Positions 35,478-44,495 of a stretch of DNA of 64,000 bases are shown here, piece by piece. The DNA comes from Acanthococcus lagerstroemiae (Eukaryota; Arthropoda; Insecta; Hemiptera; Eriococcidae), in assembly GCA_031841125.1 (NCBI GenBank), contig CM063113.1, forward strand, positions 25,503,312 through 25,567,311. The letters are read 5' to 3'. The position numbers and the translations under genes were made by a program. The notes beneath the pieces are model-generated. The model was not told the origin of the DNA, searched no databases, and saw only the letters and a program-made list of their open reading frames with translations. Every line of letters starts with the position of its first letter. Position 1 is the stretch's first letter.

Positions 35478-35607
35478 TTATGTTATGGTTTGGATAAATG
35501 GTTTTATGTGAGATTCTTTCAATTCCATGTTATCCTGCCCCAAGAAAAATTTAACACCATTTTCTCCGTCAGCATCAATAACTGCAGCATTTTTCAATTC
35601 TTCATTC
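35478..35607 (-). other. Candidate terminal exon on the minus strand, copy 1
   Basis: Preceded by the acceptor tatatttttcag. The minus strand then reads KNAAVIDADGENGVKF, GQDNMELKESHIKPF and reaches TAA at 35,478. Homologous to the block A segment at 11,149-11,252 and near-identical to 49,403 and 63,335. No poly(A) signal is evident on this strand within the next 60 bases. Unknown protein family. Confidence 0.4.
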
Positions 35608-36919
35608 CTGAAAAATATAAGGACTAATTCAAAATTTATACACCTAAATTTGATTTTTATAGTAAGCTCTCTCAACGTTAAGCATCTTAAGCTAAGTTTG
35701 GTAACCTGTCTGTTGTGTTAAGGAGTCAAAGTACATTTGTGAACATTTTTTTGAGAACTTTTGCGGAGAGCGGGCAAAGGTGCCAACAAGAGAGTTTTTT
35801 TGTTCTACTATGAGGAACAAACATTTTCTCAGGCGAAGGAGAGACAAGCCTTCTGACCATTTTAGTAAACTATCCAAATTCCTGTTTGCCTTTCTTTCTT
35901 CAAAATTTAGTCATGTGCACATTTAAATGTGGAATTAGAATGTAGTATTAATGATACCAGGATGTGAAAAATGGGCAGTTAGAGCGAATACTACTTAGAA
36001 AGTTGAGAACGAATGTTATTCTTATCAAAATGCACTAGCAGGTACAAAAATAAGAGGGGGGGAGGTTGCCCTCACAAGCCTCCGCCGTAGTAGGGCAATT
36101 TTAGTAGATGGCTCAATAGTTGCGAAAATCCAAAAAGTCAAAATGTTTTCCCCCGTTTTTTGCAAATAAACACAAATTTTCACTTTTCTGGATCGGTCTA
36201 TTCTGTGGTCTGGCACTCAAAACCTATTTCTAGTGGAAAGAAATGTCACGAATCGGACAGACGTATTTCCCAACTGAAGGTTTCTAAATTTTACCAGCTG
36301 AACGATCGGGAAAATATTTGTGGTTTTTTGGATGATTAAGTCGTAAAAATTGGCAAACATGAATCTCTCATGCTCTTCTAATAGGATTGGATTTTTGCAA
36401 GTCGAACGGCATTTTTTAAACTTTTTCCAACGGGCCGACTTGATCGAGGGTTACCTCAAAATTATAAGGGAGTGGTGGAAGAAGGGGGCGATTTCATAAG
36501 ACAATGATGTATTTATATTAAAAATAAAATTTTAATAATGAAAAAATGGAGTCACCGTTATTGAAGAAGAAACCTGTTTCGAATAAAAAGTACACCTAAA
36601 CACGTAGATGTTCACTTGATTCGGGAGAGGGGGATTACCTTACATCCTGGTTCAAGTTTCTGATCGTATGTAGATGAGATAAGCAGTTTTCATGGTCGAA
36701 CTAATTTTTTTTTTTGAAAAGTTTAAGTGGGTCATTCTCCCAATAACTCAATATTTAAGTAACCGTTTGGTATCTCAAAAACTAAGAATGTTAGAGCAAT
36801 AATTTTATTTTGTTAGATAGGTGTAAATCTCTTCTATCACATTAATCTGCCAAAAAGTTCAAAATACATACCCTAACATACCTAACATCCACAAACTGTC
36901 AAATTATAGTCAAAATTCC
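35608..36919. other. AT-rich non-coding stretch of the duplication, copy 1
   Basis: 35,650-35,840 aligns with 11,300-11,470 of block A (for example ttgtg-caagtg-gg-ca, then acattt-tgaacatt). From 35,840 on I see no coding or repeat feature. Small frames at 35,692-35,877 and 36,025-36,216 are unsupported. Confidence 0.4.
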
Positions 36920-37830
36920 ATCGTCGTCTAAGTAACCACTCACGGATTTTTCTTAAAAACGCGTCACACAGACAGATATTTCTAATAAATAATTTATGTG
37001 GAATGTTTTTCTCGAAGAGATATGTTGTACAAGTCATTTGAGGGCGCTACACAAAATTTTGACCCTTAAAAGGGTTCAAAGACCCTGGTAAATTTGTGTA
37101 ACCATTTTTATTCCTTCGTAGTCTACAAATTTTTCGAGTGCTTATTGTGGGTGACATTGTTTGCCGAAAAAAGTAGAAACCCTGCATCCTTATAGTTAGA
37201 AGGATGTTATGTATATCGTCCACAAGATAATTTCCAAAATTCTGGAATTAATATGGTTATGCATAATGTTTTTTCGCTGAAAATCGACTTTCCGTACTCT
37301 AAATCTTTCTTCGTAGACTACATTAATAAACTGAGAAGCAATTATTAACAGTATTTAATAATCGCATATTTGTAGCAAGCCAACACTGTAGAATGTATCA
37401 ACGTGCTCAGTATTAGATTTTTTCGAACTGCTGGCTGCTTACAATCAGTTTATACAGAAAATTTTTTTCATTCGTCGTCTACAAGATTTTTTCCCCTTCG
37501 TCATATCCGAGTTAGGGCTGTCAAAAAATTGATCCAAAATCGATTTAAATCGATAATGCCTCCAATAGATTACCTATCGGTAAGGATCCTCGAGTTATCG
37601 ATTTAATCGATTTTCCTTCATGCATAACACTGAAAACTGAAATAAAGGATCCGGAAAAATTGTCTTACGCTTCCCGTATTAAAACGCATATTCCACTGAT
37701 TGTGTCAAATGTCCAACATTGCCGTGTTAAACAAGAACAATCTATGTGCAAATTTTGGGAATTTGAGTTCTCGATGAATTGTGATAGAGCACACGATTCT
37801 ACAAAAATTCCTTCGTCGTTTACAAATCGT
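36920..37830. repeat. Degenerate ~160-195 bp tandem repeat, copy 1
   Basis: The phrase ttcgt-gtctacaa recurs at about 36,920, 37,115, 37,310, 37,471 and 37,812 with spacings near 195, 195, 161 and 341. The sequence between is weakly similar only in patches such as atgtttttctcg against atgttttttcgc. An old, eroded array is the likely reading. Confidence 0.35.
37536..37614. repeat. ATCGAT-rich inverted repeat, copy 1
   Basis: Left arm aaaatcgatttaaatcgataa (37,536-37,556) and right arm ttatcgatttaatcgatttt (37,595-37,614) are complementary except for one missing base, around a 38-base loop. It lies just after gttagggctgtcaaaaaat, which resembles the end of some hAT elements, but no matching opposite end was found. 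Confidence 0.5.
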
Positions 37831-39054
37831 ATCCCCCTACCCCAACTTGGGGGAGGGTAGATTGTTGAACCTCATACATGCCTTAAGGTACACATACATT
37901 ACACATTCCATGAAAACAAATCCATCAAAAATTTAATTCAAAAATGCTTTTAAAAAATAACCTTAAATTACGAGTTATTGGGAGAGTCACCCAAGTATTA
38001 TCAACGGTTCATACGGCTGATGCCGTATAAAAGACCTATTGTATTTTTATTTCTTCAATGAAAATCCACGTTTCGACATTCTACTGCACCAGACTACGAA
38101 ATGTTTCCTCCAGTTATGGAGGAAGAAACTTTAACGTCGTGCCTAGGTGAATTTTGTAAAACATATTCAGAGTAACACAAAAAAAAATCTGCTTTATTTG
38201 ATTTCATTATTTTTTTTTTTTTTAAATTAATTACCTAATTTAGAAACACATAAACAGGTAGCTTCTCAGCCTCCTCCTTCCCCTTTCAGCAGGCATTCAA
38301 CTTTCAATTTTTAGTTAAAAAGATTAAGAAGAAGTCTTCTCTGAATTTACTTCCTCATTTTGGTTGGCAGTCCTAGAAAATCTTCGATTGCACAAGTTTC
38401 TCCTGAATCTAATCAGCTATCACGATTTCATATTAGTTTCGATGCTTATCTGCTGCTAGCACTCAAGTACGTACCAATGAGCAGTATGTTCCGCTAAGAG
38501 AGCAGTTCATAAGCAATTTGGACAGCTGCAAAGACATGTGAGTCCTGCACTACAGACCTGGTCTTTCAACATTAGCAGATAGTTGAAAGGTCATTCTAGA
38601 CGCTGAAAAGTAACATATGCGAGCAAGATTTCCAAAGCTTCCTGTAATTCAACGAAATATAATACACTTCACTTCATTCTGCGAACAAAGAATTGAGCAG
38701 GGTGCAGGGTTCATCGAGGGGCGCATCAAAATCATTGCGGATTTACAACAAGGATACACAATTCAAGCAGTTGAATCATGAAGCACCGCTCTCTCTTAAT
38801 GTCCGAGGATGTTTTAAAATGCACAACGATTTGCAACTGCTTACCCAATTTCGATCTTGATCCGTCAGATCGCTATTGATGAGAGTCTTAAGAAGTTAAT
38901 TCTACGAAGATCAGAATTTATGCATCCAGAAAAGATTTCATGTCGCTGTTTTGCTATCTTTGAGGTCGGCAATTCAGTATCACCTACAATTGGAACAAAT
39001 CAGTTATAAAACGAAGACGCATGATTATACAAATAATTAGTAATAAAAGTACTA
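37831..39054. other. Non-coding stretch before the retroelement composite, copy 1
   Basis: Contains poly-A and poly-T runs at 38,178 and 38,210-38,224 and the phrase gtttcctccagttatggaggaagaaac, a short palindrome (38,102-38,128). 38,450-39,000 is less AT-rich but has stops in all frames, and no family is recognised. Confidence 0.4.
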
Positions 39055-39330
39055 TTAGCAAATCCTACCGGCCTATCTGCTTGCTCGACACCATGGGCAA
39101 GGCGTTCAAGAGGATGATCGTGGACAGGATGGAGACACATCTCGAGAGACGGAAGACGATCTTGACCAGTAAGTACGGCTTCAGAACCAGCCGTTCGACC
39201 GCGGATACGCGTGGGAGAGTACTGTGCGGCAGTCAATCTCGACATCCGGAACGCCTTCAACTCGATATCATACACGCTTATAGTGGAGGCACTGGAGGAG
39301 GCGCTGGTGCCGGGCAACCTAGTATCTTCA
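39055..39330 (+). pseudogene. R1/Jockey-like reverse transcriptase fragment, copy 1
   Basis: One frame gives SYRPICLLDTMGKAF and then KYGFRTSRST, the RT motifs that open the fingers domain in R1/Jockey-type enzymes. A second frame from about 39,211 gives AAVNLDIRNAFNS, which is RT motif A with the first catalytic aspartate, then TLIVEALEEALVPG. The frame break between them removes the usual intervening residues. The upstream fingers and the downstream catalytic Y/F-A-D-D motif are missing. It sits directly beside a piece of a different element class. Confidence 0.8.
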
Positions 39331-39344
39331 GAAAATCTTTTTTT

Positions 39345-39815
39345 TAACTATAGATCATCAGCACAGTATAAATCAAATTATAGAAAAATGCACTGAATAT
39401 CAAAAAGATCTGTTCTGAGCAATGATAGACTTACAAAAGCATTCAACTCTATAGACCATCAATTCATGATCAGAATGTTAGACAAGCAAAGGGGTCCCAG
39501 AATGTTTCATAGATATAATAGAAGAAATGTATACCGGGCTGAAAGGAAGGATGATTACCGACGTTGAAGGACAGTATTTTGAAATTAATAAAAAAGGCGT
39601 AAAACAGGGGGATCCACTATCATCAATCCTTTTTAACAGTGCGCTACAAGAAATTATCAGAAAATTAGAACGGGAAGAAAAGGGGTTGGTTATAAATCGA
39701 AGAAGACCGTTAAATCTTATAGATTCGCAGTTGATACGAGTATTATACTCTTAGCGAACTCAGAAGAAGAATTAAAAGAAATGATAGATGAGTTAGATGA
39801 ACAGGGTAAACCCTG
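39345..39815 (+). pseudogene. RTE-like reverse transcriptase fragment with lost catalytic aspartate, copy 1
   Basis: Three frames are needed. KAFNSIDHQFMIRMLDKQ (motif A region) is followed by a 75-codon frame at 39,527-39,754 with GVKQGDPLSSILFNSAL (motif B). A shifted frame then gives RFAVDTSIILLANS. The usual catalytic F-A-D-D is F-A-V-D here and in copy 2, so the polymerase was dead before the segment was duplicated. A stop follows the DELDEQ-K-P end. The fragment is cut at its 3' side by the DR1 tail. Confidence 0.8.
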
Positions 39816-39828
39816 AATTAAAATTCAA

Positions 39829-40015
39829 GTGTTCAAGGAGCCGGATCCCACTCGGGTACTGTCGGACCTATCCTCCCGCCAACATCCCTTAGTCGCCTCT
39901 TACGACACGCAGGCATGCAGTTTGTACCTGCATGCATGCGGTTGGCGTATTCTGCTCCCCGCCAACAGGGAGTGCTTTCCACCACCAACCTTCTCACCAG
40001 AAATTATCACAAACC
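39829..40015. repeat. DR1 tail, copy in duplication copy 1
   Basis: Best kept form of the tail: ttcaagtgttcaagg, cccactcgggtactg, the hairpin gtcgcctcttacgac, tgcatgcatgcggttgg and cgccaacagggagtgc. It abuts the end of the RTE fragment, which suggests that the tail belongs to, or was inserted at the 3' end of, such elements. Confidence 0.6.
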
Positions 40016-41191
40016 AAAGGATAGATTAATAAAACATAACTTTTTTCAGCCCTAATACGGCAGTGTTTTGCGACCTGGAAAAGGTGTAAAAAGATGGAGG
40101 GAAAACAGAAGTATGCGAACTGACGAACACAATGAAATAGCATTCGCTGTAAAAAAGAAAAGAAAAAAAAACAGACGCGAACATGCAGTGGGTATACTAA
40201 TTCGAACTATAGAATCAGCGATCAAGTCAGGGCGATAATTCCAAAATTGGACATGGTAATTTTCGTGAGATTAGAAACCAAGCCTAAGCCAATCATGATA
40301 ATACAAACATATACGTGCCAACATCATAAAACAGCACAGAGAAAATCCATCGATTCTACAAAGGCCAAAGAACAATACAAAGAGGCTGTAACTCCGGCCA
40401 ATGAACTGAAAAATACACAAGGCAAAAGGAATAAGGCTTCGAAGAAAAATGCGAGACGCGACAGACATAATGAATTTATCATGGCAACCGAAGTTAAACT
40501 CAGCAACTGGAAAACATATCTGAAAACTTTTTTCTTAAAATGACAGTTCCTACATGAAAGACAATCACCAGCAATCACTTCTAAAAAGGCAAAGGAGGAT
40601 CTCCTGCAGTATTCCGCGTTTGCCGAAACCATCCAATGCGTATGTGGCCAGCTATATGCTGCTAGAAACGTACTCAAAGGAATATCGGGAACGATTCCTA
40701 CGCAGAAAATCCTTAACCTAGGACTTCCACAGGAGTAATGACTACTGATTATCTCACATCTGGATACCTCAATTAGCCTCCAAATGAAACTAATCACGAA
40801 ATTAAAATGATTTTCAGATGACTGTCAGCCCCGGAAATCGAGTCAGAAACCAGATAGATGACATACTCGCGAATGGGCTATTTAAATATGCAGTTACGAG
40901 CTGTCGCACATATCCTGGTGCTGACTGTACCTCTGACCATAAACTGGAAAATAGGCAAGGCCAAAGGGATATGACTTCCAGAGAAAGGCGAGGAGATTGA
41001 AGGGCTCTGACGGAAGCATGACTCCCTGAACATTCCCAAAAAGGTGGGAGTTCAGCGGCCGAGAGAGAAAGAAAACCACTGCAGTACTAGAAGACAGATA
41101 ACATGAAATTATCGTGGAATCCGAAGCTAAACTCAGCGACTAGTGAACATACCAGGAAACTTCTTTCCAGTATGACCGGGCACCTACTCAA
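40016..41191 (+). pseudogene. RTE-type endonuclease, best-preserved copy with frame breaks, copy 1
   Basis: From 40,247 a 98-codon frame reads VRLETKPKPIMIIQTY (core strand of the APE-like fold), ANELKNTQGKRN (place of the G-D-x-N-A block) and RRDRHNEF. After a DR2-type insertion or frame break, 40,818-41,000 reads NRVRNQIDDILANG and RTYPGADCTSDHK, including the intact catalytic SDH. The enzyme would nick target DNA for reverse transcription, but the stops and frame changes prevent a whole protein. The final 100 bases form the junction with copy 2. Confidence 0.7.
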
Positions 41192-41984
41192 GCGAAGACT
41201 GGAGATGATGGACCGGATATTCTCAGGGAAGAAATATTGACCATGACCGGTTCCGACATGAAAGACAATCGCCAGCAGTCTCTACTAAGGGTGACCAAAG
41301 GGGGATCGTCGGTAGTATCGCGCATTTGCAAGAACCATCCAATGAGAATGTAGCCAGCTATCTATGTATATGTGGCTGAAAACATACGGGAAAGAATATC
41401 GAGAACGATTCCTACATAGAATATCCTTAACCTAGGGCTTCCACAGGAGTGGGGGTCGGTAACTCAGCCTTTTGGCGAAGATCAAAGTGTATTATGATTA
41501 TGATATTAGGTTTCTTGATTCCCAATTAATGAATTTGGCGATATCATCAGCAGGTGGACTTGACGACCAAGTACTACTCAAGCAACGTGGATTATAGGTA
41601 CCAGTAATACCGGGCAGAGTTGGGTATAATTTTGAATTTAACGTGCTTATATTGGCCAAAAGGGGTGGATACCATATTTCTAAAGCCCCTGGATCCGCCA
41701 AAAGGGGCGATGCAAGTAGGTATCTATAAGAAGATACGTATACGTATACTATCTGCTAGGATTCCCCGTCCCTCATCTTCACAGATATTTTTCTTGAACT
41801 CTGCTTCGTCAGACCTACAAACATAAAAATGTAATCAAATAAATACGATTAAAAACGAATCAATACAATGTCAAGTTTTCCAAGTCACAAGAAAATTCCA
41901 AGGTAGGTGACAACTGAAGAAGATGAATAAATGCAGGGACGTACCGAAGAGTTTTTCCTTGAGGAGAGGGGGGGGGGATGTTGA

Positions 41985-42215
41985 AAGTCCCAACTGCCTC
42001 AACTCAGAATTCTTAAGTATCAATGCAAAATAAAAAAACCTTTCGACCGGTTGGATTTTTCCAACTGACTCACCTCACAATTCCCAAGTATCAAAGCAAA
42101 AGAAGAAAAATGTTTTGACTTGTTGGGTTTTCCCAACTTCTCAACTCAATTCCCAAGTATCGAAGGAAGAAAAAAAAAACCTTCTAACTTGTTGGATTTT
42201 CCCAACTCGCCTGAC
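41985..42215. repeat. Minisatellite with hairpin motif, copy 2
   Basis: Three ~75 bp direct repeats. Each runs caactca-aattcccaagtatca, an A-rich stretch, then ttgttggattttcccaact. The gttgg...ccaac pair forms a small stem in each. The element is absent from copy 1, which has a different patch here. Confidence 0.55.
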
Positions 42216-42384
42216 TGAAAGGGTAAATTTTCCTAACTGCTGAGAGAAAAATTCCTCCTACAGGAAGGGTGCCCCCTTATCGACACGTCCCTGATTAAAT
42301 AACTGATAATGTATCAAAATTTTAATTATTAGTTTTTTGTATCGAGGGTGCAGCTGAAGAAACTAACAGATCTGACAGTGTAAT

Positions 42385-42663
42385 ATGGCAGTATTTTGCA
42401 AGCTGGAAAAGTGTGACTATATAGTTGAAACCAGATGCGGACTAGTGCAAAAATGGTGAGAAAATCCTAGTACTAGGCCCATAGATTTTGTAGACCTTTG
42501 CGTTCTTACACACTATGCTGATTCATACAATCAGAAAACGGCTCTTTTAGTGGATTTAGGGTTTCCACCAGACGCACACCACAAATTTATTTTAAAGTAT
42601 GGTCAAGAAAGAAAAATTGTCTGGTTCTGTCTAAACGCTCACTTAAGCTACATACCGCATTGA
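42385..42663 (+). pseudogene. Unrecognised 92-codon frame with one in-frame TGA, copy 2
   Basis: Starts ATG at 42,385 (MAVFCKLEKCDYIVETRC), reaches one TGA after KW at codon 25, continues ENPSTRPIDFVDLC, ADSYNQKTALLVDLGFPP and KYGQERKIVWF, and stops after HLSYIPH at 42,661. Composition is protein-like, with mixed hydrophobic and charged residues and several cysteines. A faint relation to the phrase acggcagtgttttgc...ctggaaaa at 40,050 links the start to the DR-type repeats. It may be a fragment of a transposon gene. Family unknown. Confidence 0.4.
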
Positions 42664-43222
42664 AATTTCAAAAATGTAAAAAGAAAAACGTGCCAAATTT
42701 CGGGGTTTTCTCCTCGCGGGAGAGATAGCTATGTATTGGGACGCGAAATAAAATGTAGAGAGCGCTTGTAACTCTACACACGCGCACGCACACTAACAAA
42801 CACATGTAAGGAGGAAAAGTGATAGGAATCAATATTTCTTAATTCTTTTCCTTAAACAAGGAGAGTAGAAGCCGATATCGTTTCATGAAAGATTCCACCT
42901 GTCATTTTGTTTCAATTACTATTTTAATATGTAGTCGGCTTTTCCAGAAATAATTTCAATAAGGAATTAACCATCAGATAATTCTAAATTTATCAAACTT
43001 CCAAAAATCGAATTATCGTCCGCCCATACATTTCTACAAGGCCTGGTTTATTTGATCACTCAAACGAGACAAGTTCTCAACTCACCGGCTGGGAGTCAAT
43101 CATTTCTATTCTGAGTCTCAATAGCCTCCATTCCTTCTTCGTCTACCTGTGCGTCAGGTCTCTAAAATCCCTTTTTCGAGTGCTTCTGTGCGCATCTGGC
43201 TGAAGTAGCAAAGATTGGCGAG

Positions 43223-43229
43223 TATAAAA
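43223..43229 (+). promoter_or_regulatory. Candidate TATA box, copy 2
   Basis: TATAAAA in the same context as 17,033. Confidence 0.3.
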
Positions 43230-43425
43230 ACTGTTCAGGGGATTCAAAACAACATCGTTTTTTCAACATACCAATTTCTTTGCACCAACTATAGAAACAT
43301 TTTTTCAGCCAGTACCCAGACTCAACCAAAAATCGTGGAGGTAACTGCTCTCTGAGTCCGCAAAGAAGAGGAGAAAAGCATCTCCTCTCGATGCCTGATA
43401 ATCACGGATATCAGAACCGCATTGC

Positions 43426-43489
43426 CATTATAATGATTATTTACACAAACACTTTTATAAGGTGCTCATGTACATAATCACCATAACTG
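43426..43489. other. Conserved hairpin, copy 2
   Basis: Identical by eye to 17,236-17,299. Confidence 0.5.
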
Positions 43490-43578
43490 ATGACACTGCT
43501 GAAATAAAACATTCCAACATCGCCACTTTATGAATATCCATAACCTATGCAATTATTGATAAACATATAGGTACTCAC

Positions 43579-44106
43579 CAGCAGGATGTGAAATAACAGT
43601 CTTCAAGTGGGTAATTCAATAAAATTAAACGTGAACATTCACTGAACAGCTTTCAACACTTTCAACGGAAATCGTAAATCACATACTTCACATAATTTAA
43701 ACGTAAACGGGAACATTCACAAAAACAAGATCTTCACAATTCCAAAAATTTCCCCAATCGTAACGCGTGATGCCTCAGTTTTCCTGAACATACGATACGT
43801 GTTAATATTGAAAAATTGGAATAAACTTACGGACCGGAGCGCTGGAGGAACCTACACGAACGGCACAAAAACGACGCGGAACTGGCCTAAATTTATATGA
43901 TTAAACACGATCGCGCAACCGAACTCACCGCGAAAAAACGCACAAAATTCAATAAAAAAAATTTTAAGACACCCAGGAGTCGCGAACCAAACGCAGGGAA
44001 ATCGCGAACGACCGCACTTTTTAATGAAAATGGAAACACATGAAACTGAAAGTTCTACATAATTCCATTTCATAGAAAAAAACCATACTATGAGGGCCAT
44101 TCCTTT
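43579..44106 (-). other. Minus-strand leader with conserved splice sites, copy 2
   Basis: Donors after 43,831 (GTAAGTTTATT) and after 43,579 (GTGAGTACC), and an acceptor before 43,783, match copy 1 exactly. Confidence 0.4.
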
Positions 44107-44375
44107 CAATTATTCCAATCATAAGATAAACTGATCGCTGATAAAATTAACCTCATTAAAAGAGACCAACCCCATTTAGTGTCATGGTGATTAGAAGAAA
44201 CAGATATTATTCTTGTTATTTTCAAATTATTTTAATTTTAAAAATTTTATTTCTTTGCGAAAACCTGATAATAATTTTTATAATAAAAATTCTTAAGATA
44301 ATATTGAATGTGGATTTGATACTTTAAATAAATACCTAACGTGTATGTATTATTCTGGGCTACCTATATCAAGAC

Positions 44376-44495
44376 TCACCACCGTAAACCAGATACCTAT
44401 CTGAGCAGTGGTGTACGTTACGAATTATTCCCCCAAGAAACTCATTCCTAGACTCTATATGTGATAGAGAATAAAATTGAAACCATACCTTCAAG
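44376..44495. repeat. Degenerate satellite unit, left edge of array 2
   Basis: Same edge unit as at 18,186, with gtgtacgttac in place of gtgtatgttac. Confidence 0.7.

Larger units (their letters stand above)
15092..41191 (+). repeat. Segmental duplication copy 1 (26.1 kb, long satellite)
   Basis: The first of three direct tandem copies of one segment. Close similarity to the start of copy 2 begins at gcgaagactggag (15,092 = 41,192 = 55,121). It differs from copies 2 and 3 in satellite length (62 units against 17) and in an unrelated or strongly diverged patch at 15,655-16,035. 15,092-15,650 is DR2-derived, followed by an unidentified stretch containing gtatacgtatac. 16,036-16,195 and 16,474-16,857 show no feature I can name. 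Confidence 0.8.
43048..44375. repeat. Block B2: left half of the satellite-bearing locus, copy 2
   Basis: Near-identical to 16,858-18,185, with scattered substitutions (for example ctgaagtagc at 43,200 against ctcaagtagc). Contains the TATA box, hairpin and minus-strand leader listed separately. Confidence 0.65.

Noticed and set aside
36025..36216. 63-residue minus-strand frame, repeated in copy 2
   Set aside because: Repetition is due to the segmental duplication. No splice sites, motif or independent conservation.
37512..37535. Left end of an hAT transposon (tagggctgtcaaa)
   Set aside because: No matching inverted end or 8 bp target duplication could be found nearby. Kept only as a remark.
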